A DNA stretch of 64,000 nt. Source: Salinilacustrithrix sp003476595 (lineage in GTDB: Bacteria; Actinomycetota; Acidimicrobiia; Acidimicrobiales; Salinilacustritrichaceae). Position 1 is the stretch's first letter. Every line of letters starts with the position of its first letter. Location of the stretch: positions 71,022 to 135,021 of the forward strand of contig CAXAUZ010000009.1 of assembly GCA_963972525.1 (NCBI GenBank), read 5' to 3'. The position numbers were made by a program, and so were the translations under genes. Positions 39,204-47,763 of this stretch are shown here, piece by piece. The notes beneath the pieces were generated by a model that saw only the letters and a list, made by a program, of their open reading frames with translations, was not told the origin of the DNA and did not search any database.

Positions 39204-39557
39204 GTGGACCACCCCCTGCTGCGGGCGCTGCAGCCCGTCGCCGACACCGTCGGCGCCCGGATCGTCGGACCCGACGACATGGAGCCCGGCGACCTTCCGC
39301 TCGAGTGGGAGGGCGAGGTGGTGGGCGGCTTCCGCCAGGCCGGGATCAACGGCGCCCTCGACCGCCTCCTCGAACGGATGGAGCGGGAGTTCGGCGCCTC
39401 GCTCGACCAGCTCGACCGGGAGTCCAAGCAGGAGGTGGTGCGCCGCCTCGACGAGGAGGGCGCCTTCGTCATCCGCAAGGCGGTGGAGGAGGTCGCGGAC
39501 GCACTCGGCGTCTCGCGGTTCACCGTCTACAACTACCTGAACGCCAGCGAGGCCTGA
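39204..39557 (+). CDS. Small YheO/DauR-type HTH transcriptional regulator, 117 aa
   Basis: The C-terminal half reads VVRRLDEEGAFVIRKAVEEV and continues ADALGVSRFTVYNYLN, which is the HTH_22 DNA-binding domain of YheO/DauR-like regulators. These normally carry a PAS-like ligand domain of over 100 residues in front; here only about 65 residues precede the HTH, so the sensor is very short or replaced. GTG at 39204 is four bases after the Rieske stop, so it belongs to that operon. It is the only regulator inside the catabolic block proper and is my candidate for binding the TCAAC-N5-GTTGA sites. Confidence 0.7.
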   Translation: MDHPLLRALQPVADTVGARIVGPDDMEPGDLPLEWEGEVVGGFRQAGINGALDRLLERMEREFGASLDQLDRESKQEVVRRLDEEGAFVIRKAVEEVADALGVSRFTVYNYLNASEA

Positions 39558-39560
39558 CGG

Positions 39561-40532
39561 TCACCCGGCCCGCTGCGCCGGGGCCTCGTCCGGTCCCTTG
39601 ACGATGGTCGGCGCGAACACCGGACCCCGCTCGGTGGCGATGCGCCCGTAGTACTCGGGCTGGCGGTGGACGCCGAGGTTGAACACCGAGGACTTGTAGC
39701 TGTTGCAGGCGTCGAGGTCGCACGTCGCCGCGACGAGCTCGTCGCCGACCGTGGCGCACTCGACGACGACCCGTCCGGAGGGGGCGATGATGCAGCTGCC
39801 CCCGATCATGGGGACGCCCTCCTCGTCACCGGCTTTGGCGACGCCGACCACCCAGGTGCCGTTCTGGTAGGCGCCGGCCTGCATGACGAGGTGGTTGTGG
39901 AAGTTCGAGTGCTCGTCGTGGTCGGGGGCGGGCGGGTTGTGGACCGGCGTGTTGTAGCCGATGAAGACCATCTCCACGCCCTGCAGCCCGAGCTCGCGGT
40001 AGCTCTCCGGCCAACGGCGGTCGTTGCAGATCAGCATGCCCATCGTGCCGCCGAAGGCGTCCGCCACGGTGAAGCCCTCGTCGGGCAGCTCGAAGTAGCG
40101 CTTCTCGAGGTGCTGGAACGCCCGCCACGGCTCGTGCTCGGCGTGGCCGGGCAGGTGCACCTTGCGGTACCTGTGGCGCACCGCGCCACGCCGGTCGACG
40201 AGGATCGAGGTGTTGTAGTGACGTCCCTCGGGGGTCAGCTCGGCGTACCCGAGCACGAACCCGATCTGCAGGCGCTGCGCCTCGTCGAACAGGGCCTGCG
40301 TGTCCGGTCCGGGCATCTCGCGCTCGAACCAGGCATCGATCTCACGCTGGTCCTCCATGTACCAGCGGGGGAAGAAGGTGGTGAGCGCCAGCTCGGGGAA
40401 CACGACGATGTCGCAGCCCGCCTCCCGGCCGGCGCGGAGCAGGGCGATGAGCCGCTCGACGACGTCGGCGCGGGAGTCGGCGCGCTGGATCGGTCCCAGC
40501 TGGGCAGCACCCACGGTCACGTTGCGGGCCAC
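39561..40532 (-). CDS. N-carbamoyl-D-amino-acid hydrolase-like nitrilase-superfamily enzyme, 323 aa
   Basis: Full-length match by eye to D-carbamoylases, including LALTTFFPRW, EMPGPDTQ, YNTSILVD, HLEKRYFE and YNTPVHNPP. The catalytic triad is Glu47 (FPELAL), Lys124 (YRKVHLPGH) and Cys169 (LICNDRRWPE), very close to the known positions. It cleaves N-carbamoyl-D-amino acids to the amino acid, CO2 and ammonia. GTG at 40532 has GGAG seven bases upstream; a GTG at 40520 would give the GTGA overlap. Its gene ends three bases from the convergent regulator gene. Confidence 0.88.
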   Translation of the reverse strand: MARNVTVGAAQLGPIQRADSRADVVERLIALLRAGREAGCDIVVFPELALTTFFPRWYMEDQREIDAWFEREMPGPDTQALFDEAQRLQIGFVLGYAELTPEGRHYNTSILVDRRGAVRHRYRKVHLPGHAEHEPWRAFQHLEKRYFELPDEGFTVADAFGGTMGMLICNDRRWPESYRELGLQGVEMVFIGYNTPVHNPPAPDHDEHSNFHNHLVMQAGAYQNGTWVVGVAKAGDEEGVPMIGGSCIIAPSGRVVVECATVGDELVAATCDLDACNSYKSSVFNLGVHRQPEYYGRIATERGPVFAPTIVKGPDEAPAQRAG

Positions 40533-41809
40533 GGGTCGTCTCCCTCGGCCACGGTGGCCAGTCGAAGCAGGCAGCGCAGCAGGACGTCGGCGCCTGCCTG
40601 CAGGTCGGCGGTGTCGGTGAACTCGGCCGGATTGTGGCTGATGCCGTCGCGCGACGGCGTGAAGACCATCGCCGTCGGGCAGGTGCGGGCGAGCATCTGG
40701 GCGTCGTGGCCAGCACCGGAGGGGAGGCGGCGGACGCTGTGCCCGAGCGAGCGGGCCTCCTCCTCCACCATCGCCACGATGGCGGGGTCGAAGGCGACCG
40801 GCTCGAACCGCGCCAGGGCACGCCACTCGATCTCGCAGCCGTGCTGTGCTGCACGCTCCTCGACGAACGCCTGGACCCGGCGCTCCGCCTCCTGCAGCGT
40901 CGCCTCGTCGGTGTTGCGGAGATCGATGGTGCACCGGGCGGTGTGGGCCACCACGTTGACGAGGTTCGGCTCCAGCTCCATGCGACCGACCGTGCCGACC
41001 TGATCGCCCCCGAGCTCGACGGCCAGGCGCCGCACGAAGGCAGCGGTCTCGGCCACCACGAGGCCGGCGTCGCGTCGCAGGCGGATGGGCGTGGTGCCGG
41101 CGTGGTTCGACTGGCCGCGCACCGTGAGCTCCTGCCAGGAGATCCCCTGGACGCCCTCCACCGCACCGAGCGTGATCCCGGCCTCCTCCAGCACGGGCCC
41201 CTGCTCGATGTGCAGCTCAACGAAGGCGTGCGGCGCCGCACCGGGGCACGGCAGCGCCCCTCGGTAGCCGATGCGTTCCAGCTCCCCGCCGACGGTCGCC
41301 CCGTCGATGCCCACGGTGTCGAGCGCCTCCTCGAGCGGCATGCCGCCGACGTGGACGAGCGAGCCCATCATGTCCGGGCTGAAGCGCGCCCCTTCCTCGT
41401 TGGTGAAGAAGGCGACGCCGACGGCCCGGTCGGTGAGCACGTCCCGTTCCGCCAGCAGCTCGAGCACCTCGAGGCCGGCGAGCACGCCGAGGTTGCCGTC
41501 GAACCGCCCGCCGGAGCCGACCGTGTCGATGTGGGAGCCGGTGAGCACCGGTGGACCCTCGATCCGGCCAGGCCGCACGCCGAAGACGTTCCCGATGGCA
41601 TCCACGCCGAGATCGAGGCCGAGGTCGCGCATCCACGTGACGACCAGGTCCCGGCCGGCGCGGTCCTCGTCGGTCAGAGCGAGGCGGCTGGAGCCGCCAC
41701 CGGGCAGCGGGCCGATCTCGGCGAGCGCATCGAGGCGGGAGACGAGCCGGTCGACGTCGATGCGGAGGCGGTCGAGGTGCGGCGGCAGGGTCGAGGCGGC
41801 GACGGTCAC
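40517..41809 (-). CDS. N-carbamoyl-L-amino-acid hydrolase/allantoate amidohydrolase family (M20), 430 aa
   Basis: Di-metal amidohydrolase of the M20 class. Metal-binding residues lie in LTGSHIDTVGSGGRFDGNLG (His93, Asp104) and FFTNEEGARF (Glu138-Glu139); VELHIEQGPVLEEAG and GQSNHAGTTPIRLRRDA mark the dimer lid, and SGAGHDAQMLA supplies the last His. It acts on N-carbamoyl-L-amino acids, allantoate or ureidoglycine-type ureides. It sits beside a D-carbamoylase homologue, so both stereoisomers of a ring-opened ureide could be handled. GTG at 41809 overlaps the upstream stop (GTGA). Confidence 0.87.
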   Translation of the reverse strand: MTVAASTLPPHLDRLRIDVDRLVSRLDALAEIGPLPGGGSSRLALTDEDRAGRDLVVTWMRDLGLDLGVDAIGNVFGVRPGRIEGPPVLTGSHIDTVGSGGRFDGNLGVLAGLEVLELLAERDVLTDRAVGVAFFTNEEGARFSPDMMGSLVHVGGMPLEEALDTVGIDGATVGGELERIGYRGALPCPGAAPHAFVELHIEQGPVLEEAGITLGAVEGVQGISWQELTVRGQSNHAGTTPIRLRRDAGLVVAETAAFVRRLAVELGGDQVGTVGRMELEPNLVNVVAHTARCTIDLRNTDEATLQEAERRVQAFVEERAAQHGCEIEWRALARFEPVAFDPAIVAMVEEEARSLGHSVRRLPSGAGHDAQMLARTCPTAMVFTPSRDGISHNPAEFTDTADLQAGADVLLRCLLRLATVAEGDDPWPAT

Positions 41810-42645
41810 GCCACCCACCGTCCCACCGCAGCGACGAGGTCGGCCAGCACCTCGTCCCTGTTCGTCTCGTTGACCAGCTCGTGCTTGGCGCCCGGGTAGA
41901 CGCGGATGAGCTTGTCGGTGCTCGGCATGTCGAGGACCGCCTGGACCGTCGGGCCGGGCGGCACGAACGGATCTGCGCTGCCGTGGAAGCACGCCACCGG
42001 GATGCGGATGCGGTCGATCTCGGCCCGGAAGGCATCCAGGGTGGCGACCTCGGAGACGAGCAGGGGCCGCTTGTAGCTGCCGTGGTAGACGAGCGGATCC
42101 TCGGCGTAGGCCCGGTTCGTCGACGCGTCCCGTGACATGCCGTCGGGGTCGGACGGCTCCTCGGGCAGCGACGGCTGGTCCAGGACCGCACGGGCCCAGG
42201 GCCAGTCACCCAGGACCGCACCGAGGAACGCGGCCCCGGCGAGGCGTTCGGGCGAGCGCTGGACGAAGCGAGCCGTCAGGAGGCCGCCCATCGAGTGGCC
42301 GACCATGACGACGGGCACGCCGGGATGCCTCACCTCGGCGAGGGCCACGGTGGCGTGGAGGTCGTCGACCACGTGGACGAAGTCGGCGATGAGCGCTCGC
42401 TCCCCGTCGGACCGGCCGTGCCCGAGGTGATCCGGTGCGACCGTCGCCCACCCGCGGGCGGCGAAGGCGTCAGCGACGTGGCCGTACCGGCCGCCGTGCT
42501 CGGCGTAGCCGTGCACGACGACGACCACCGCCGTGGCGGTGCCGGCCGGCTCCCACGTCCGGAGGAAGATGTCGCCCTCGCTGCCGGCGAACGAGGTCGT
42601 GCGTTCCGCAGCCGCTGCCAGATCGGTCGGGGCCGCCGCCGTCAC
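41806..42645 (-). CDS. Alpha/beta hydrolase, monoacylglycerol-lipase-like, 279 aa
   Basis: Serine hydrolase with the nucleophile elbow VGHSMGGLL, oxyanion segment VVVVHGYAEHGGRYGHVA, acid in CFHGSADPFVPP and the final His in GAKHELVNE. This is the Hydrolase_4 (lysophospholipase/monoglyceride lipase) pattern. Its place between a flavin-dependent oxygenase-like gene and the carbamoylases suggests hydrolysis of an ester or lactone intermediate, but the family is broad and the role is unknown. GTG at 42645 overlaps the upstream stop. Confidence 0.8.
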   Translation of the reverse strand: MTAAAPTDLAAAAERTTSFAGSEGDIFLRTWEPAGTATAVVVVVHGYAEHGGRYGHVADAFAARGWATVAPDHLGHGRSDGERALIADFVHVVDDLHATVALAEVRHPGVPVVMVGHSMGGLLTARFVQRSPERLAGAAFLGAVLGDWPWARAVLDQPSLPEEPSDPDGMSRDASTNRAYAEDPLVYHGSYKRPLLVSEVATLDAFRAEIDRIRIPVACFHGSADPFVPPGPTVQAVLDMPSTDKLIRVYPGAKHELVNETNRDEVLADLVAAVGRWVA

Positions 42646-43667
42646 GGCGCCCACCCGGCGAACGCATCGATCATGGCCCGGGGATCGGGCCCGAGCGGGT
42701 ACAGGATCGGGCAGGTCGCCCCGTCGGCCAGGTAGGTGGCGACCTTCTCCCGGCACTCCGCGGCGGTGCCCGCCGCGCAGATCAGCTGGACCACGTCGTC
42801 GGGGACGAGCTCGGATGCGGCCACGACCTGCTCGTGGGTCGCCGGCCACGACAGCACTGCGTGGACCTTCTCGAGGAGCGACTCCGGCACGCCGCTCGCC
42901 TTCATGATGTGGGGCTGCTGGCCCAGGTACTGGGTGACGAGCAACCGGGCGCCATCGAGCGCGTCCTTGCGGTCGGCCGGGTCGTCGCTGCTGGCGACGG
43001 AGCAGACGACGAGCTGGGGTCGGTCCAGGTCGTCGACGCTGCGTCCGCTCCGCTCGGCACCGACCTGCAGGCGCTCCATGGCCTGGCGGTTGTACTGCGG
43101 TGACACCAGGTAGTTGAGGACGACGCCGTCGGCGATCTCGCCGGTGAGCTCGAGCATCTTCGGACCGGTGGCCCCGATGTAGATGGGCACGTCCTTCGGG
43201 CGGCGCTCCTGGTGGACGTAGTCGAGCTCCACGCCGTCGAGGTGCACGAAGTCGCCGTGGTAGGTGACCGTCTCGTCGGCGAGGAGGGCCCGGACGGACT
43301 CCACGACCTCACGCATCTGCTGCAGCGGGTTCGTGCGGGTGATGCCGACCTTGGACGCGAGCGGGTCCCACCAGGCGCCGATGCCGAGCAGCACCCGGCC
43401 GGGCGCGAGGTCGTCGAGCGTCGAGAACGTGGCGGCAAGCCGGGCGGGGTTCCGGGTCCAGGAGTCCACGACGCCCGAGCCCACCTTGATCCGTTCGGTG
43501 GTCGCGGCGATGGCGGCCATCGGCACGCTGGCCTCGCGCACGAGGCGCGACTCGGCCTGCCACACCGCCCCGAAGCCCTTGGCCTCGGCGTAGGCGGCGA
43601 TGTCCATCGCGTCCCGGACGCTGTGGGCGTCCTGCAGGTACAGGGCGAGCGGTTGTGTGGTGGTCAC
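42642..43667 (-). CDS. Luciferase-like (LLM) flavin/F420-dependent oxidoreductase, 341 aa
   Basis: TIM-barrel enzyme of the bacterial luciferase superfamily: AYAEAKGFGAVWQAESRLVRE, TERIKVGSGVVDSWTRNPARLA, LAPGRVLLGIGAWWDPLA and YIGATGPKMLELTGEIADGV. The GVVDSWTRNP and IGAT.P segments are of the F420-type group common in actinobacteria, but FMN cannot be excluded. RutA of pyrimidine breakdown belongs to the same superfamily, so a ring-opening oxygenation is conceivable. GTG at 43667 overlaps the SsnA-like gene stop (GTGA). Confidence 0.8.
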   Translation of the reverse strand: MTTTQPLALYLQDAHSVRDAMDIAAYAEAKGFGAVWQAESRLVREASVPMAAIAATTERIKVGSGVVDSWTRNPARLAATFSTLDDLAPGRVLLGIGAWWDPLASKVGITRTNPLQQMREVVESVRALLADETVTYHGDFVHLDGVELDYVHQERRPKDVPIYIGATGPKMLELTGEIADGVVLNYLVSPQYNRQAMERLQVGAERSGRSVDDLDRPQLVVCSVASSDDPADRKDALDGARLLVTQYLGQQPHIMKASGVPESLLEKVHAVLSWPATHEQVVAASELVPDDVVQLICAAGTAAECREKVATYLADGATCPILYPLGPDPRAMIDAFAGWAP

Positions 43668-44725
43668 AGGTCCTCCATGCGACGATGCAGTCGCCGAGCC
43701 GCCTCGGCAGCACGGGCGCGGACTTCGGTGGGGTCGACGAGGGTGGGGCCGTCCTCGTCCAGGACGACACGCCCGTCGACGGTGATCTCGAGCGGGCGGA
43801 CCGACGTCGTGTACGCCAGGCGCCACGGGTCCTCGACGTGCTCGCTGCTCCACACGACGCGGTCATGGGCGGCCGCCGGGAAGAGGTCCCAGCCGGTGGC
43901 CAGGTAGGACCAGGCCTCGTCGGGAGCAGCGTCGAGGTCGGCCTCGCGCCGGCGCGCGAAGGCCAGGCGGAACTCCTCGAGCATGTCGGCACCGATGCCG
44001 TCGGTGCCGAGCGCGACCGGGCCGGTCCAGCGCGCTGGGTCCCCGTAGCCGACGTGGTTGTTCATGTTGGAGCGCGGGTTGTGCACCACCGTGCCCGGCA
44101 GCTGGCGGTCGAGGTGGACGGCGTGGACGAGCAGCCAGTCGTCGCCGGCCACATCGGCGAGCCGGGCGCCGGCACCGGCGTCCTCCGGGGCCTCGGCCAC
44201 GTGGATGTGGACGCCGACGCCCAGGTCCCGGGCCGTGCCCACGATCGCGTCGAGGGTCTCCTCGGAGAGCGTGAACGAGGCGTGGGCGCCGATCCAGCCT
44301 CGGCCGCCGTGGGACTTCAGGTACCGGACGTTCTCGTCCAGGCCGGCCAGCGCCCCCGCCGGCCCGTTCCGGTCGGTGACCTCGTAGCAGGTGCTGACCC
44401 GGATGCCGACCGCCGACACGGCGTCGTGGACGACGTCGAGGCTGCCGTCGATCCAGCTCGGGCTGGCGTGGTGGTCGATGATCGCCGTGCAGCCCGCCTC
44501 GAGCGCCTCGAGCGCCCCGAGCGTGGCCGACCAGTGGATCGCCTCCTCGTCGAGGGCCCGGTCGAGCCGCCACCAGATGCCCTCGAGAATGTCGGTGAAC
44601 GAGACGGGCGCGGTCGCCGGCGCAGCCATGCCGCGGGCGAGCGAGGAGTAGAGGTGGTGGTGACTGCAGACGAGGCCCGGTGTCGTGCCCGTCGCCGGCC
44701 ACTCAGCTGCGTGGCCGTCGCTCAC
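43664..44725 (-). CDS. ssnA: SsnA-like aminohydrolase, N-terminally short, 353 aa
   Basis: Amidohydrolase with GLVCSHHHLYSSLARGM, ILEGIWWRLDRALDEEAI, TAIIDHHASPSWIDGSLDV and HASFTLSEETL, all typical of SsnA. In the E. coli and clostridial gene clusters ssnA lies beside xdhD-type molybdenum hydroxylases and acts in purine or urate breakdown. The usual first 55-60 residues, which form half of the beta-sandwich, are missing: the GTG at 44725 overlaps the upstream stop (GTGA), and the metal motif comes near residue 25. Either the sandwich is trimmed or an upstream start was lost. The metal and catalytic motifs remain. Confidence 0.78.
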   Translation of the reverse strand: MSDGHAAEWPATGTTPGLVCSHHHLYSSLARGMAAPATAPVSFTDILEGIWWRLDRALDEEAIHWSATLGALEALEAGCTAIIDHHASPSWIDGSLDVVHDAVSAVGIRVSTCYEVTDRNGPAGALAGLDENVRYLKSHGGRGWIGAHASFTLSEETLDAIVGTARDLGVGVHIHVAEAPEDAGAGARLADVAGDDWLLVHAVHLDRQLPGTVVHNPRSNMNNHVGYGDPARWTGPVALGTDGIGADMLEEFRLAFARRREADLDAAPDEAWSYLATGWDLFPAAAHDRVVWSSEHVEDPWRLAYTTSVRPLEITVDGRVVLDEDGPTLVDPTEVRARAAEAARRLHRRMEDL

Positions 44726-47358
44726 GGCGACGACTCGGCGGCGGTCACCGGCTCGTGGACGTGGAACGGCAGCCGCGTGCGCCACCGACCGTCCACCTGG
44801 TGGAGCGCGGCGGCGACGGCGCCGGCGGTGGGCACGAGGCCGATCTCGCCCACCCCCTTGATGCCGTAGGGCGAGTCGGGCTGCGGCGCCTCGACGAGGA
44901 TCACGTCGACCGCCGGCATGTCCTTGGCCCGCAGGATGCCGAGGCTGCGCAGCGTGGTGCCGGTCGGTCGGCCGTCGGCGTCGGTGGCCAGATCCTCGGA
45001 CAGCGCGTACCCCAGGCCCATGTGGACGGCCCCCTCGATCTGGCCCTCGCACAGCAGCGGGTTGACGGCCCGGCCCACGTCGTGGGCGGCGACGACGCGC
45101 TCGATCTCCCCGGTCTCCGGGTCGGCGACGACGAGCTGGCAGGCGTAGCCGAACGCCGAGTGGATGAGCGGCTCGGGGGCGCCGTCCTCGAGCTTGTCGG
45201 TCCAGTCGACCGTGTAGGTGCCGAGGTAGTCGACCCCGACCTCGCAGCCACCCGCCAGCGCCGCCCGGCACGCATCGGCGACCGCACCCGCGCCCATGAG
45301 CGTGCCGCGGCTGCCGGTGGTCTGGCCGGCACCGAGCTCCCGACTGGTGTCCACGTGGACCTCGACGCGCTCCGGGTCGATGCCCAGCTCCTCCACGGCG
45401 ACCTGCAGCGCCACGGTGTGGATGCCCTGACCCATCTCGGTCCAGCAGTGGCGCACCTCGACCACGCCGTCGGCGCGGAAGTGCACCACCGCCCGGGAGA
45501 TCTCGAGGAAGCCGTTGCCGAGCCCGGAGTTCTTCAGCGCCAGGCCGACGCCGACGGCCTTGCCGTCGGCGATCGCCTCGGCCAGCGCCGGTCGGACGGC
45601 GTCGAGGCAGGCGCGCGCACCGAGGGCACCGTCGTCCATCCGCTGCCCCGGCCCCCAAATCGAGCCCGGCGTCACGACGTTGCGGGACCGCATCTCCCAA
45701 CCGGAGATCCCGACCTGCTCGGCGAGGCGGTCCATGGCGCCCTCCATGGCGAACTGCGCCTGGTTCGCACCGAAGCCGCGGAACGCACCGCAGACGGGGT
45801 TGTTCGTGCGGGCCGCGACCGCCTCGACGTCGACGGCGGGCACCACGTAGGGACCGCACGCGTGGCCGGCCGCCCGTTCGAGCACCTTCATCCCGACCGA
45901 GGCGTAGGGGCCGGAATCGCCGAGCATGCGGGCCCGCATGGCGGTGAGGGCACCGTCCGCATCGCAGGCCAGCTCGAGGTCGATGGTGATCGGGTGGCGC
46001 TTGGCGTGGACCAGCAGCGACTCCTCCCGGGAGAACGTCGTCTTCACCGGGCGGCCGAGGAGCCACGCCGCCAGCGCCGTCTGGCCCTGGTTGCTCATGT
46101 CCTCCTTGCCGCCGAAGGCGCCGCCGTTGGACACGAGGGTCACCTCGATCCGGTCGGGTGCGACGCCGAGCACCGCTGCGCACTGGTCGCGGTCGTCCCA
46201 GACCCCCTGGCCACCGGAGTAGATCTGCAGGCGGCCTTCGGCGGGCACGGCGAGGGTGGACTCCGGCTCGAGGAACGCGTGCTCCACGCGCTGGGTGACG
46301 AAGCGCTCTCGCACCACGTGGACGGACCCCGCGAAGGCCTCGTCCACATCGCCGCGCACGTAGGCCGAGCGGGACAGGACGTTGCCGTCGAGGCCCCACA
46401 CGGCGGGGTCGCCGCTGGCGACGGCGACCGCGGCGTCGGTGAACGGCTCGAGGACGTCGTAGGTGACGTCGACGAGGGCTGCGGCCCGCCGAGCCGTCCC
46501 CCGGTCGTCCGCCACGACGAGGGCGAGGACGTCGCCGACGTAGCTGGTTCGGCCTCCGACCGGGATGAACACAGGCCAGTCCTTGTGGATGAGGCCCACC
46601 TTGAGGTCCCCCGGGACGTCGGCTGCGGTGAGCACCCGCACGACGCCGGGCAGCGCCTCTGCTGCGGTGGTGTCGATGGCCAGCACGTCGGCCCGGGCGT
46701 GCGCGCTGAGGTGCACGGCGCCGTGGAGCATGCCGTCCACGCGCATGTCGTCCACGAAGTCCTTCGTGCCGAGCCCGAGCGACTCACCCTCGTAGCGGGC
46801 ACCGCGCTGACCCACCCCGCGAGGCAGGGCCACCGCGGTCTCCACGCCGGCGGCCAGGTCCTGCACGGCATCGAGGATCTTGAGGTACCCGGTGCACCGG
46901 CACAGGTGGCCGCCGAGGTGGCGAGCTGCCTTGTCGCGGGTGAGGGCTGGGCCGTGCTTGTCCACCAGCGCCTTGGTGCGCAGCAGGATCCCAGGCGTGC
47001 AGAAGCCGCACTGCAGCGCACCGGTCGCAGCGAACGCCCGGGCGTAGCGGTTGCGCTCCTCCTCGTCGACGCCTTCCAGGGTCACCACGTCCTTGCCGTC
47101 GGCCCGGTCGAGACCCACCTGGCACGACACCACCGGCTTCCCGTCGAGCAGCACCAGGCAGCAGCCGCACTGACCCGACGGGGAGCAGCCGTCCTTCGGA
47201 CTGGTGACGTCCAGCTCCTCCCGCAGCGCAGCGAGGAGGTGCGGGTGCGCACCGACTTCGACCGGTGCGCCGTTGAGCACGAACGATGCGCCGCTCGGGC
47301 GCATCGACGACGCGCCGCTCGACGTCTCGGGGGCAGCTGGGTCGTGGGTCACGGACAC
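44722..47358 (-). CDS. XdhD-like molybdenum hydroxylase with fused [2Fe-2S] domain, about 878 aa
   Basis: The N-terminal 170 residues hold two iron-sulfur clusters: GCSPSGQCGCCLVLLDG (Cys58, Cys64, Cys67, plus Cys79) and LQCGFCTPG with HLCRCTGY. The rest is the molybdopterin-binding part: SNGGAFGGKEDMSNQGQTAL, CGAFRGFGANQAQFAMEGAM, WTEMGQGIHT and the catalytic Glu in YGIKGVGEIGLVP. No FAD domain is included. This layout matches the selenium-dependent xanthine dehydrogenase/XdhD group that accompanies ssnA. It hydroxylates purine-like rings. The spacing of the first cluster (C-x5-C) is one residue longer than the common form. GTG at 47358 is the likely start, 32 bases from an operator copy. 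Confidence 0.82.
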   Translation of the reverse strand: MSVTHDPAAPETSSGASSMRPSGASFVLNGAPVEVGAHPHLLAALREELDVTSPKDGCSPSGQCGCCLVLLDGKPVVSCQVGLDRADGKDVVTLEGVDEEERNRYARAFAATGALQCGFCTPGILLRTKALVDKHGPALTRDKAARHLGGHLCRCTGYLKILDAVQDLAAGVETAVALPRGVGQRGARYEGESLGLGTKDFVDDMRVDGMLHGAVHLSAHARADVLAIDTTAAEALPGVVRVLTAADVPGDLKVGLIHKDWPVFIPVGGRTSYVGDVLALVVADDRGTARRAAALVDVTYDVLEPFTDAAVAVASGDPAVWGLDGNVLSRSAYVRGDVDEAFAGSVHVVRERFVTQRVEHAFLEPESTLAVPAEGRLQIYSGGQGVWDDRDQCAAVLGVAPDRIEVTLVSNGGAFGGKEDMSNQGQTALAAWLLGRPVKTTFSREESLLVHAKRHPITIDLELACDADGALTAMRARMLGDSGPYASVGMKVLERAAGHACGPYVVPAVDVEAVAARTNNPVCGAFRGFGANQAQFAMEGAMDRLAEQVGISGWEMRSRNVVTPGSIWGPGQRMDDGALGARACLDAVRPALAEAIADGKAVGVGLALKNSGLGNGFLEISRAVVHFRADGVVEVRHCWTEMGQGIHTVALQVAVEELGIDPERVEVHVDTSRELGAGQTTGSRGTLMGAGAVADACRAALAGGCEVGVDYLGTYTVDWTDKLEDGAPEPLIHSAFGYACQLVVADPETGEIERVVAAHDVGRAVNPLLCEGQIEGAVHMGLGYALSEDLATDADGRPTGTTLRSLGILRAKDMPAVDVILVEAPQPDSPYGIKGVGEIGLVPTAGAVAAALHQVDGRWRTRLPFHVHEPVTAAESSP

Positions 47359-47390
47359 GCCGTCGAGCGTTCCCGACTGGATGCGCCGAG

Positions 47391-47405
47391 TCAACAAACC
47401 GTTGA
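47391..47405. promoter_or_regulatory. Candidate cluster operator, copy 4 (TCAACAAACCGTTGA)
   Basis: Exact copy of the 15-base dyad, between the divergent XdhD-like operon and the small gene at 47489. It stands 32 bases upstream of the XdhD-like start codon. Confidence 0.65.
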
Positions 47406-47488
47406 AGTCGGTTTCCTGACCGGTTTCTGACCAGACGGTCGGGGACCGCGCTGCGACGCTGCCGGGAGCCGTCGTTATGGTCTGCGGC

Positions 47489-47722
47489 GTGCAGGTACGC
47501 GTCGAGTTCACCATCGAGCCCTTCGTCGACGGCGCACCCGGTCGACACGTGCGGGCGGCACTGGAGGCACTCGCCGCCGCAGGCATCGAAGCCGAGTTCG
47601 GCCCCTTCGGCAGCTCCTTCGACGTGGACCACCGCTCCCTCGGTGCGCTGAGCGACGCCATCGCCGCCGCCGTGGAGGCCGGCGCCACGCGCGTGTCGAC
47701 GCAGGTCGAAGCCACAGGCTGA
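47489..47722 (+). CDS. MTH1187/YkoF-type thiamine-binding-like protein, 77 aa
   Basis: A ferredoxin-like small protein: VRVEFTIEPFVDGAPGRHV, ALAAAGIEAEFGPFGSSFDV and EAGATRVSTQVEA follow the MTH1187/YkoF family (EFT.EPF...G.HV..AL......E.GPFGTS). Some members bind thiamine or related pyrimidine rings. GTG at 47489 is chosen from family alignment; ATG at 47477 is open too. TATGGT just upstream could be a -10 element, making the transcript nearly leaderless. It stands alone between two molybdenum-hydroxylase operons. Confidence 0.65.
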   Translation: MQVRVEFTIEPFVDGAPGRHVRAALEALAAAGIEAEFGPFGSSFDVDHRSLGALSDAIAAAVEAGATRVSTQVEATG

Positions 47723-47763
47723 ACCGCCGTCCGCGGGTTCACGGACTGGAAACACGGCTGACG

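Noticed and set aside
44680..47430. 916-codon plus-strand open frame opposite the XdhD-like gene
   Set aside because: High GC creates long antisense frames. The minus strand encodes complete Fe-S and Mo motifs, so the plus-strand frame is not a gene.
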